From an uncultured Collinsella sp. (GTDB lineage: Bacteria; Actinomycetota; Coriobacteriia; Coriobacteriales; Coriobacteriaceae): DNA of 24,443 bases. The notes beneath the pieces are model-generated. The model ran no database searches and had not been told where the DNA came from. It saw nothing but the letters and a program-made list of their open reading frames with translations. Both the position numbers and the translations under genes were made by a program. The DNA is taken from the NCBI GenBank assembly GCA_900556705.1, contig USPT01000003.1, forward strand, positions 1-24,443, given 5' to 3'. This document shows positions 6,486 to 14,992 of the stretch, in pieces; positions within the stretch are counted from its first letter, which is position 1; every line of letters begins with the position of its first letter.

Positions 6486-9373
6486 TCGAGGACGCGGTTT
6501 CGTCAGGAACGCCGCAGTTTGTCATCGACTCCTATGCCACGCTTGCCGAACGCGCCAAAACGCAGTCCTTCGGCCTTATCGAGGAAGATGTGATTGTCCT
6601 CGATACCGAGACCACAGGTCTTTCGGTGCAGGACAACGAGCTGATCGAGATCTCGGCGGCCCGTCTTTCGGGCCGCGAGATCGTCGACCGCTTCGATACC
6701 TTCGTGCATCCCAAGCAGCTAATTCCCGCCGAGATTACCGAGCTCACGAGCATTACAAATGCCGATGTGGCAGATGCCCCGTCGGCCGCTGAGGCCGTTG
6801 CCGCTCTCGCCGATTTTGTCGGTGGTTGCCCGGTGATCGCACATAACGCCACGTTCGATCGCTCGTTTATCGAGTCGGTCAAAGGCGGCGTCAACGTGAG
6901 CGATATCTGGATCGATTCGCTGGCGCTGTCGCGCATCGCGCTTCCGCGCCTGGCCTCGCACAAGCTGTCTTTTATGGCCGATCTGTTTGGCTGTGACTCG
7001 GTATCACACCGTGCCAATGCCGACGTCGACGCCCTGTGTGGCGTATGGCGTGTGTTGCTCGTGGCGCTCACCGACTTGCCCCAGGGCCTCATGGCGCGCC
7101 TAGCCGACATGCATCCGGATGTGCCTTGGTCCTATCGTCCTATCTTCTCATTCTTGGCGGGGCAGAACCCTGGTTCTATCTTCTCTCTCAGCGCCGCTCG
7201 TGCTGACGTTCTCAAGGCCGATCGCGCCGACGATCGGGTGGACGCCGACGAACTGCCGGTCCTCAAGATGCCGAGTCGTGAGGAGATTGAGGCAGACTAT
7301 GCGCCGGGTGGCCTGGTCAATCGCATGTATCCCACTTACGAGCCGCGTGATGAGCAGATCGCGATGGCGCTCGAGGTCCGCGATGCGCTGGTCACGGGCA
7401 CACATCGCGTAATTGAGGCGGGCACGGGCGTCGGCAAATCGATGGCCTATCTGGTGCCTTTTGCCGAGGCAGCACGCCGTAACAGCATCACGGTTGGTAT
7501 TGCGACCAAATCGAACAATCTTGCCGACCAGCTCATGTACCATGAGCTGCCAAAACTTGCCGAGCAACTGGACGGTGGTCTGTCATTTTGCGCTCTCAAG
7601 GGCTATGACCACTATCCGTGCCTGCGCAAGCTTGAGCGCATGAGCCGAGGCCAGGTCGAGATTACCACCAAGCGCGATCCGGCGGACACGCTCACGGCGG
7701 TCGCGGTCATTATGGCGTACGTCTGCCAATCAGCCGATGGCGACCTCGACTCGCTCGGCATTCGGTGGCGCAGCGTCAACCGTCCCGACTTTACGACGGC
7801 CTCGCGCGAGTGTGCTCGTCGCCTCTGCCCGTTTTTCCCTGATAAATGCTTGGTCCACGGCGCTCGCCGTCGTGCGGCGCATGCCGATGTGGTGGTCACC
7901 AACCATTCCCTGCTGTTCCGCAATGTTGCGGCCGAGGGCAGGATTTTACCTCCGATTCGTCATTGGGTAATCGACGAGGCCCATTCCATCGAGCGCGAGG
8001 CGCGCCGCCAGTGGGCGCGCGTGGTGTCGGCGGACGAATCACGCGTTCTGTTTGAGCGCCTGGGTGGCTCGAGCACCGGCGCGCTAAGCCAGGTTTCCCG
8101 TGATTTGGCAACCTCCGAGGGCTCTACGCTCTATCTGGGCCTTACTGCCAAGGCGACGTCGACGGTTGCGCGCGCGAGCATGGCAATCGCCGACGTGTTC
8201 GATGGCGTTCGCGAGCTCGGCCGCCGTGCGCGTGGGGGTTATGACAATGCCAATCTATGGATTGGCCCCGAGCTGCGCGAATCTGACGACTGGCATGATT
8301 TCTTACAGTCGGCCTACACTGGCATCGACGCATTGGAACAGGCTGACAAGAGCGTCGACGCGCTGGTGCAAGCCGTCGCCGCCGACAAGCCCGAGGTTGT
8401 TGTCGACCTGGGTGATATCTCGCGCCGCCTGCACGAGCTGGCCGAGAACCTCAAACTCATCATTGATGGCACCGATGAACACTACGTGTATTCGCTGCAG
8501 GTCAATCGCAGGCTGCGTGCCGGCGGAGAGTCGATGACCGCAGAGCGCATCGACATTGGCGAGGCCTTGGCAACCGAGTGGCTGCCCGAGGTTCACACGG
8601 CTATCTTTGCCTCGGCGACTATGACGGTGTCCAAAAGCTTTGAACACTTTAACCATGCGGTCGGCCTCGATCGCATCGGTGCTTCAACATCCTCATCGCT
8701 GCACTTGGACTCGAGCTACGACTTCGATTCGAACATGGCTGTAGTCGTTGCGGGCGATATCCCCGATCCGCGCGATCGCGAGAGCTATCTTACGGCGCTC
8801 GAGCGCGTGCTGGTCGACGCCCATCTTGCCATGGGCGGATCGGTGCTCACACTGTTCACCAATCGGCGCGACATGGAAGACCTGTACGCCCGCGTTGAGC
8901 CCAAGATGGCCCGTGCGGGTCTGGAGCTCAACTGCCAGCAGCGCAACTCATCTCCTCGTCGCCTGCGCGACCGGTTTATCAACGAGCCGACCTCGTCGCT
9001 TTTTGCGCTTAAGGCCTTCTGGGAGGGGTTTGACGCCAGCGGCGAGACGCTGCGTTGCGTCATCATTCCCAAGCTGCCGTTCTCGAGCCCCACGGACCCG
9101 CTCTCGTGCGAGCGCAACCTGCGCGAAGACCGCGCTTGGGCGCGCTATTCGCTGCCCGAGGCGGTGCTCGAGGTTAAGCAGGCGGCCGGCCGCCTTATCC
9201 GCTCGTCGACCGATTGCGGCGTGCTGATTCTGGCCGACCCGCGCCTGGTGACGAAGGGCTACGGAAAGAAGTTCTTAACGTCGCTGCCCACGAGCTCCTA
9301 CCAGCGCATCGAATCGGCGCAGATCGGTCACTATCTGCAACTGTGGCGCGCACGTCACGAGCGGCGGCGCTAA
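6479..9373 (+). CDS. dinG: DinG-family exonuclease/DNA helicase
   Basis: A 964-aa XPD/DinG-type superfamily 2 helicase with an N-terminal DEDDh 3'-5' exonuclease domain. Exonuclease motifs: Asp42/Glu44 in DTETTG, AHNATFD (121-127), and His177/Asp182 in HRANAD. Helicase motifs: Walker A AGTGVGKS (314-321), DEAH (499-502) and motif VI QAAGRLIRS (901-909). Cys381, Cys445, Cys450 and Cys457 match the spacing of the iron-sulfur ligands of E. coli DinG, so a [4Fe-4S] cluster is likely. Proteins of this type unwind structured or RNA-paired DNA and act in repair and conflict resolution. The ATG overlaps the end of ddl, with no separate promoter seen. The stop overlaps that of the convergent WYL gene by 4 bases, with no terminator between. 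Confidence 0.93.
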   Translation: MLIEDAVSSGTPQFVIDSYATLAERAKTQSFGLIEEDVIVLDTETTGLSVQDNELIEISAARLSGREIVDRFDTFVHPKQLIPAEITELTSITNADVADAPSAAEAVAALADFVGGCPVIAHNATFDRSFIESVKGGVNVSDIWIDSLALSRIALPRLASHKLSFMADLFGCDSVSHRANADVDALCGVWRVLLVALTDLPQGLMARLADMHPDVPWSYRPIFSFLAGQNPGSIFSLSAARADVLKADRADDRVDADELPVLKMPSREEIEADYAPGGLVNRMYPTYEPRDEQIAMALEVRDALVTGTHRVIEAGTGVGKSMAYLVPFAEAARRNSITVGIATKSNNLADQLMYHELPKLAEQLDGGLSFCALKGYDHYPCLRKLERMSRGQVEITTKRDPADTLTAVAVIMAYVCQSADGDLDSLGIRWRSVNRPDFTTASRECARRLCPFFPDKCLVHGARRRAAHADVVVTNHSLLFRNVAAEGRILPPIRHWVIDEAHSIEREARRQWARVVSADESRVLFERLGGSSTGALSQVSRDLATSEGSTLYLGLTAKATSTVARASMAIADVFDGVRELGRRARGGYDNANLWIGPELRESDDWHDFLQSAYTGIDALEQADKSVDALVQAVAADKPEVVVDLGDISRRLHELAENLKLIIDGTDEHYVYSLQVNRRLRAGGESMTAERIDIGEALATEWLPEVHTAIFASATMTVSKSFEHFNHAVGLDRIGASTSSSLHLDSSYDFDSNMAVVVAGDIPDPRDRESYLTALERVLVDAHLAMGGSVLTLFTNRRDMEDLYARVEPKMARAGLELNCQQRNSSPRRLRDRFINEPTSSLFALKAFWEGFDASGETLRCVIIPKLPFSSPTDPLSCERNLREDRAWARYSLPEAVLEVKQAAGRLIRSSTDCGVLILADPRLVTKGYGKKFLTSLPTSSYQRIESAQIGHYLQLWRARHERRR

Positions 9374-10287
9374 AGCGGACAGACGAGGGTTTTTGCCATA
9401 TCGCACAGACGCTTTGACAGGGCGGGGTCATCCAAGATGCGGATGGCTCCGCCCGCTGCGATTACCTGGCTCAGTAGCCAACGCTCGGAGCCGTAATGCA
9501 CGGTTACCGTTGCCATGTCTGCCCCGCTGCGCTCGATTAGGGTGATGCCGGCCCAGTCCAGATGCTCCGCCATATCGAATGGCATCAGGAGCTTTGCGCT
9601 ATGCTGCGTCCGGGCAAGGGAATCGTGGAGGGATGCGACGTCCGGTGCGTGAGACACGACGGAGTCTTCCGTCAAGGTGAGTCCCTCGATTTTATCCATG
9701 CGATAGGTGCGCTGCTCGTCGACTGCGATGTCCCAGGCAATCAGGTATGTTTGGTCGCCGTTTGCCGTAATGCGCAAGGGGTCGACCAGACGCTCGCGTG
9801 GCCGTGCATCGTCCATCGAGCGATACGAGATGCGGCAACGAACACCGTCCTGAATGGCGCAGCTCAGCTGCTGCCAGTGCGACCCGTGGTTGACGGTGTC
9901 AAAGACGCGCTGGTTATAGCCGAGCTCTTCGGGTAGAAGGGCATGTCGAATCCGAGCCGCCGCCTGGGGCTCAATCCCCAACGATTCAAGTTCATGGTTG
10001 AGCACAGCGCCCTCGGCGGCACTCAGGCGCAACGGTAGCACACGCCCGGCGTCACCGGTGAGGACCACACGCTCGCTGCGGCATTCGCAGATGATGCGCG
10101 CGCCCGATTCTCGGTCCGCGAGCGTCGAGACGATCTCGAGAATCTCGTCGAGCGACACCCCCGTGATGTCAAAGCGGCTGCAAATCTCGGCTCGTGTCAT
10201 GCCGCTCTCGCCGGCGGCGTAGAGGGCCTCCATGATGTTGATGGCGCGCGAGAGTCTCTGCTCGCTGGTGAGTTTACGCACGGGCAT
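9370..10287 (-). CDS. WYL-domain transcriptional regulator, PafC-like
   Basis: A 305-aa predicted DNA-binding regulator. Residues 5-65 form an N-terminal winged helix-turn-helix (TRAEICSRFDITGVSLDEIL). The WYL domain is around 145-205 (CRISYRSMDDARPRERLVDP, then TYLIAWD and RTYRMDKIEGL), and a WCX-like C-terminal part follows to the end. WYL domains bind nucleic-acid or nucleotide ligands. The tandem with the upstream gene resembles actinobacterial pafB-pafC, whose product activates the RecA-independent DNA-damage response; the assignment rests on layout and domain order only. The start overlaps the end of the upstream WYL gene by 14 bases, so the two are probably coupled. The 3' end overlaps dinG. 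Confidence 0.85.
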   Translation of the reverse strand: MPVRKLTSEQRLSRAINIMEALYAAGESGMTRAEICSRFDITGVSLDEILEIVSTLADRESGARIICECRSERVVLTGDAGRVLPLRLSAAEGAVLNHELESLGIEPQAAARIRHALLPEELGYNQRVFDTVNHGSHWQQLSCAIQDGVRCRISYRSMDDARPRERLVDPLRITANGDQTYLIAWDIAVDEQRTYRMDKIEGLTLTEDSVVSHAPDVASLHDSLARTQHSAKLLMPFDMAEHLDWAGITLIERSGADMATVTVHYGSERWLLSQVIAAGGAIRILDDPALSKRLCDMAKTLVCPL

Positions 10288-11296
10288 GCTCGTGCACCGT
10301 CCTTTCGATGAGGCGGTTCCACGCCTGCTTGAGCGATTTGGGGGCCATGGGCCTCATGCCGTCCACGGCGTGGGCCATGCAAAATGAGGCGGCGGCTTCA
10401 AGATCGCGCACGTCAACGGTCCAGGTCCATCCCGCATCGGTGTGTGCGAGCTCACCTCGCCCGCGCGTGAGGCCGTTGATCATATCGATCTGCGTCTGAG
10501 GGGCGAACGAGAACGTGGCTGCAACGGGCGGTCGGTCGGCAAAATCGAATTCAAAGAACAGATAGTCGTTGAGATTGAAGTCCGCGGGGATGACGTAGGC
10601 CTTCGAAGGACGCCAAGCGCGAACGATACGGTCGCAGCGGAATGTCCTGATGTCGTCGGTAACATTGTCGAGGCCGCAGAAGTACGCCACGCCCTCGCGC
10701 TCGAACATGCCGTATACGCAGACGGTACGTTCTTTCTGCTCGCCGCGTCCGTTCTGATATAAAAATCGCAGCGCGCATCGCTCGGCAAAGGCGCTCCATA
10801 CCGCATCGACGGTGGGAGAGCGGCGGATCGGCGCCTCGTCCACCGTCGTCCTACCGGTGAGGTAGGCAATCTTGGAGCGAATATCGGCAAGCGGTGCGGC
10901 AAAAGTGGATGAGCCGGCCGCTAGCGTCTGGTCGATGGCGTTGAGCAGGATATCGGCGTCGTCTGTGGTGATGAGGCCGCCTGCTGCAAAGGTGTGCTCG
11001 CGGTCGATTGTCCACGAGCTTTCCTCGGTCTCCTGCGCACCGGCGGGGCGAACCTCCTTGATTAAGATGCCACGCTCGAGCAGTTTGTCACGATCGCGCC
11101 GAAACTTGCGCTTATCCGAGTCGATGTTGCCCGAGCCATATCCCAGGTCGGAATCCAAGACGATCTGCTCGGTCGTCAGCGGTTCGGGGGAGCTGTTGAG
11201 CACAAAGAAAAGATTGAGGATGCGCTGAGCCGTTTTATCGAAACTGGGCTCCGAATTCCCCTTTTTAATTGTCGCGGTCGTGTCGCTTGCCGTCAT
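10274..11296 (-). CDS. WYL-domain transcriptional regulator, PafB-like
   Basis: A 340-aa regulator and the first gene of the minus-strand pair. Residues 18-90 form a helix-turn-helix region (TAQRILNLFFVLNSSPEPLT, then KRKFRRDRDKLLERGI). The WYL domain is at about 175-235 (LRFLYQNGRGEQKERTV, AYFCGLD, RTFRCDRIVRAW), and the C-terminal WCX-like region includes WTWTVDVRDLEAAASF. GAGGA lies 4 bases before the ATG. The gene is divergent from the large M28-like gene across a 198-base gap. Heterodimer formation with the downstream protein is expected if this is a PafBC pair. The signal sensed and the target promoters cannot be read from the window. Confidence 0.85.
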   Translation of the reverse strand: MTASDTTATIKKGNSEPSFDKTAQRILNLFFVLNSSPEPLTTEQIVLDSDLGYGSGNIDSDKRKFRRDRDKLLERGILIKEVRPAGAQETEESSWTIDREHTFAAGGLITTDDADILLNAIDQTLAAGSSTFAAPLADIRSKIAYLTGRTTVDEAPIRRSPTVDAVWSAFAERCALRFLYQNGRGEQKERTVCVYGMFEREGVAYFCGLDNVTDDIRTFRCDRIVRAWRPSKAYVIPADFNLNDYLFFEFDFADRPPVAATFSFAPQTQIDMINGLTRGRGELAHTDAGWTWTVDVRDLEAAASFCMAHAVDGMRPMAPKSLKQAWNRLIERTVHEHARA

Positions 11297-11494
11297 AGAG
11301 TCCTCGCATGAGAAGGTGGTTTGCTGCCATGATTTTAGTCCGATATGGAGATTAGGCTATATCCTTGTCCGCTCGGGGCGTTAAGATGGCCCGAATTCGG
11401 TCGTTTGCGCTCGCTCGGGGTATACTTTCGACTATATACGGTTCTAATGTGCATGCATTGGGCCTATTTGTCGGATTATGGATGTGGAGCGCAC

Positions 11495-14400
11495 ATGGCG
11501 AACACCCAGAACTATATTAACCACCTGCTGCAGAACACCGGCATTACGCCGGCATGCAGCGAAGAAGAGCGCTTGGCGGCCGAGGATATCGCTCAGATCT
11601 TCCGCAACCACGGCTTTGATCCCGAGGTTCAGGAGTTCAATGCCCCGGCGCCCAGTAGGTTGGCATTTGCCGTTACCGGTATTCTTGCGTTTGCCGGTGC
11701 CCTGCTGATGGGTATCGGTGGCGGTATCGGCTTGGTCGGCACCTTGCTGACCATTGTCGGCGCCGTTCTTTACGTGCTCGAACGCACAGGGCACCCCGTG
11801 GTTTCGCGCCTGGGCAAGACGGGCGTGAGCCAAAATGTCATCGCCTACCACAAGGCCTCGGGCCCGCTCGCGTCTCCGCGTAACCGCCCGGTGGTCGTTG
11901 TCGCACACTACGACTCTCCCCGTGCTGAGCTGCTCGCCCGCGAGCCCTATGCTTCGTATCGTGCGCTCATCGCCAAGCTGTTGCCTGTTGCCACGGTTGC
12001 CCCTGCTGCCGTTGCCATCCTGCGCATCCTGCCGCTCCCCGGCGCGCTCAAGGTTCTGCTGTGGATTGTCGCGATCCTCGTTTCCCTCGTTGCACTTGCC
12101 AACGCGGCAAACATTATCTCTAACCGCCACATTCTTCCCTATACGTCCGGCGCGGTGTGCAACAAATCTTCTGTCGCCGCTATGCTCGGCGTTATGGACA
12201 ACGTTGCTCCCTTCCAGGGTGACAACGAGTTTCCCGACGATGCTCCGTTCGATACCTATTTCGGGGAGCAGAAGCGTCGTGCCGAGGAAATGGCGCGCGC
12301 AGCGGCGGAGTATGCCGCGGCCCAGCAGCAAAACGACTACGGCAACACCATCGAGTATGAAGAGCCTACCTACGCCGAGGACGAGTTCGGTCAGCCGATT
12401 GCTCCCGACGCTCAGACCGAGCCCGAACAGGGTGAGGCTTTCGACGAGCAAATCGAGGGCTTTGAGGGTGCGTCTGCCGACGAGACGCTGATCGGCGCTA
12501 TCGTGCCTGAGGATCAGAATCAGGCTGCCCAAGCCGAAGAGTTCAATGACGAGGTTCCCGCTGCCGAGCCGGCGGAGGAGTCTGCCGAGCCCGAGCCCAA
12601 GCTCTATCGCAACGCCGCCGGCAACATCCGCTTTGGTTCGGATGCCATCCGTGCGCTCGGAATGCTTCCCGAGTCCTGCACGCTCGATTACGAGGAGGGC
12701 GAGGAGCCAACGTTTGAGCCCGAGCCTGCCCCCGTCGTGGCTGCGCCTGCGCCCGTTGTCGCTGCGGATGATGAGTCTGCCGCGGTTACCGCTGCCGTTG
12801 CCGATCCCGAGGCGGTGTCCGCGTTCGATCCCGCGGCAGGACTGGACATTTTGGCTCCCGCCGCACCGGCGCAAGACGTTGCGGACGAGTCTGACGACGA
12901 TTACGTTGAACAACCGAGGCGCGTGTCTTACGAGAGCGATACTGATTTCTCGGCCGAGATTCCCGCGGCAACGCCGCATGCCGACATTGCATCCGCATTC
13001 TCGTCGATTGGCGCCAGCGCTTCCAACTTCTTTAAGGGTGCGTTTGCAAAGGGCAAGAAATTTGTCGACGATTTCGAGGAGAAGCGCGCTGCCGCACGCG
13101 AGGCTGCCGAGCAGGAGGCTATCGCTCAGCAGCAGGCAGCCGAGGCGGCACGTGAGCTCGCGGCGCAAGAGTTCGAGCAGAACGAGGCTATGCAGTCCGC
13201 GCCCGTCGAAGCCGCCGAAGCTACAACGTCCTTTGAGTCCCAGCAACCGGCGTCCGCGGATGTTGTTGAAGCGACGACGTCTTTCGAGGCTCAGCAGCAC
13301 GTCGATAGCACCATGTCGTTTGATGCCGCGCAGTTCGATTCCACGATAACGTTTGAAAAGCAAGGCACCGCGATTGCCGAGCCCCTTCCTGCTTCCGATG
13401 AGCAGGACGACGTGGCAGACGATGACGAGCCCATTGATGCTGCCGAAATTCAGGATGCTGCTGAGGACGAGCCCGTCGAGGCCAACTCTGACGAAGAGCA
13501 GTACGCGGCAGCCGAGCAAGATGATTCGACCGAGGTCGAGCAGGAGGAAGTGTCTGCGGTTTCCGAGACTCCCGAGACGGATGAGTCGAGGCCTTACTCC
13601 ACGCAGATTTTCACCATGCCGACCCCGAGTGGTTCAGGTGCCACGGTTGCCAATGTTGCTCCCACCCAGGACGAAACGGTCGATTCCCTTATGGCCCAGA
13701 TTTCCTCCCAGGCATCACCGCGTCCGCAGATGAATGTTCCCGATCCGGCGTCGGCACCGTCGCCTGCGCCCTCTTCGTCTCCGCTGGCTTCGGTCCCCGA
13801 TCCGTCACTGCCGTCGATGAAGCAGGCAAACGTTGCGTCTCGCACGTCGCTGTTCGACCTACCCGATCCCTCTGCCCAGGTCAACGACCCCTTTGCTACC
13901 GCCCAAGGTCCCGAACCCACGTCGGCACCCGTTGCGCCTCCTATGCCCGTTGCGTCGGGCGCGCAGCCGATCGAGACCATTTCGGCTCCCGCCCCGGCGG
14001 CACCCAAGTCTCGTAAGCGCGGCCTGGGTGGCCTGTTCGGTCGTAAAAAGAAAAACGAGCAGGACAGCATGAGCGACTGGCTGGGCGTCGAAGACGATTA
14101 CGATGCCAAGAAGTCCGGTCGCGGCATCGGTTCGTGGGATAATTTCGAGGACGATAACGATGGCTGGAAGGGCGGCGCTACGTCTTCCGACGGCGCTTCT
14201 TCCGAAGATATGCTCTCGGCTGTCGCCTCTATGGGCGATGATGAGCTGCTCGGTCACGATATCTGGTTTGTGGCAACGGGCGCCTCGGATTGTGATGGCG
14301 CCGGCATGAAGGCCTTCTTGGCTTCGCATCGCGACAAGCTCCGCGGCGTATTCTTCATCAATCTTGAATCCGTCGGCGCCGGCAGGCTTTCGGTGGTGAC

Positions 14401-14686
14401 GGTCGAGGGCGAACAGCAGCTGCTCAAGGGCGATCGCCGCATCATGAACCTGGTCAGCAAGGTGTGCAAGTCGTTCCATGTCGATTGTGGCGCGCTCGAG
14501 ATGCCCTATGCCAAGACCGATGCCTATGCCGCGCTCGAGGCGAGCCGCCGAGCCCTCACCATCGCCGGCGTGGACGGCACGCGTCTGGCTTGCGCTCGTA
14601 CCGAGGACGACCTGCCCCACAATGTCAACCCGACGAACATTGCCACGGTATCCGAGGTCGTGACCGAGGTTATCCGCCGTTCGTAG
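11495..14686 (+). CDS. Large membrane protein with split M28-peptidase fold and long disordered insertion
   Basis: A 1063-aa protein. Recognisable M28 (Zn exopeptidase) pieces are residues 1-55, 97-157 with VVVVAHYDS (His138, Asp140), 210-240 with GAVCNKSSVAAML, and 918-1063 with IWFVATGASDCDGAGMKAFL, INLESVGAG and DLPHNVNP. Two predicted membrane hairpins (about 56-95 and 160-207) interrupt the fold, which puts all peptidase pieces on one side, probably cytosolic. About 670 residues (241-917) are low-complexity and acidic, rich in Ala, Glu, Pro and Ser. They include an Ala/Gln/Glu helix (525-565) and a basic patch, KSRKRGLGGLFGRKKK (838-853). Several M28 metal or catalytic positions look replaced (Cys222, Ser931-Asp932, Glu958), so activity is doubtful. 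The ATG at 11495 is chosen because GGAG (11486-11489) precedes it; the frame opens 50 codons earlier without support. TATACT at 11421-11426 may be a -10 box. Confidence 0.8.
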   Translation: MANTQNYINHLLQNTGITPACSEEERLAAEDIAQIFRNHGFDPEVQEFNAPAPSRLAFAVTGILAFAGALLMGIGGGIGLVGTLLTIVGAVLYVLERTGHPVVSRLGKTGVSQNVIAYHKASGPLASPRNRPVVVVAHYDSPRAELLAREPYASYRALIAKLLPVATVAPAAVAILRILPLPGALKVLLWIVAILVSLVALANAANIISNRHILPYTSGAVCNKSSVAAMLGVMDNVAPFQGDNEFPDDAPFDTYFGEQKRRAEEMARAAAEYAAAQQQNDYGNTIEYEEPTYAEDEFGQPIAPDAQTEPEQGEAFDEQIEGFEGASADETLIGAIVPEDQNQAAQAEEFNDEVPAAEPAEESAEPEPKLYRNAAGNIRFGSDAIRALGMLPESCTLDYEEGEEPTFEPEPAPVVAAPAPVVAADDESAAVTAAVADPEAVSAFDPAAGLDILAPAAPAQDVADESDDDYVEQPRRVSYESDTDFSAEIPAATPHADIASAFSSIGASASNFFKGAFAKGKKFVDDFEEKRAAAREAAEQEAIAQQQAAEAARELAAQEFEQNEAMQSAPVEAAEATTSFESQQPASADVVEATTSFEAQQHVDSTMSFDAAQFDSTITFEKQGTAIAEPLPASDEQDDVADDDEPIDAAEIQDAAEDEPVEANSDEEQYAAAEQDDSTEVEQEEVSAVSETPETDESRPYSTQIFTMPTPSGSGATVANVAPTQDETVDSLMAQISSQASPRPQMNVPDPASAPSPAPSSSPLASVPDPSLPSMKQANVASRTSLFDLPDPSAQVNDPFATAQGPEPTSAPVAPPMPVASGAQPIETISAPAPAAPKSRKRGLGGLFGRKKKNEQDSMSDWLGVEDDYDAKKSGRGIGSWDNFEDDNDGWKGGATSSDGASSEDMLSAVASMGDDELLGHDIWFVATGASDCDGAGMKAFLASHRDKLRGVFFINLESVGAGRLSVVTVEGEQQLLKGDRRIMNLVSKVCKSFHVDCGALEMPYAKTDAYAALEASRRALTIAGVDGTRLACARTEDDLPHNVNPTNIATVSEVVTEVIRRS

Positions 14687-14707
14687 ACGGAGCTCTAAGG
14701 AGTCAAC

Positions 14708-14926
14708 GTGTTTTCGTATATTAAGCGCCATTGGCCTGTCTACGTGATTTTGACCTTGATTGCCATTGCGTTAGGATTTGGGGCTGCCTACATCGTGGGT
14801 GCAAAGGGCTCGACCCCCGCCTCCGCAATCAGCGAAGAGGTGGAGCAAGAACAGAGTACGGGTGCCGATGGGATTCCTGAGTCCGAGCAGGCAATCGTTG
14901 ATGGTGGATCTTCGTCTGCAGAGTAG
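14708..14926 (+). CDS. Small single-span membrane protein
   Basis: A 72-aa protein of unknown function. The start is GTG 14708, with AAGGAG (14697-14702) 5 bases upstream. Residues 1-9 are basic and aromatic (FSYIKRHWP). Residues 10-33 form one membrane segment rich in Ile, Leu and Ala, followed by an acidic Ser/Glu-rich tail of about 38 residues. The basic residues before the segment suggest an N-in, C-out orientation. It lies 21 bases after the M28-like gene and before a terminator, so it is probably co-transcribed and could be a partner of that membrane protein; this is inference from position alone. Confidence 0.75.
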   Translation: MFSYIKRHWPVYVILTLIAIALGFGAAYIVGAKGSTPASAISEEVEQEQSTGADGIPESEQAIVDGGSSSAE

Positions 14927-14947
14927 ATACGGCGATTTACATGATTG

Positions 14948-14985
14948 AAAGCGGGCGAGCCAGGGGACTGTCTCGCCCGCTTTTT
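14948..14985 (+). terminator. Rho-independent terminator after the small membrane protein
   Basis: GCGGGCGAG (14951-14959) pairs with CTCGCCCGC (14972-14980) over a 12-base loop, flanked by AAA and followed by TTTTT. In the minus direction the following bases are TTTCAAT, a weak T run, so it may also help end the convergent adhesin transcript, whose final stop codon is at 14993-14995. Confidence 0.88.
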
Positions 14986-14992
14986 CATCGCG

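Noticed and set aside
11444..13519. 691-codon open frame on the minus strand, opposite the M28-like gene
   Set aside because: It mirrors the strong codon bias of the plus-strand gene and its low-complexity region. The predicted product is Leu/Arg/Gly-rich without any domain, and the plus strand has clear M28 motifs and a ribosome binding site.
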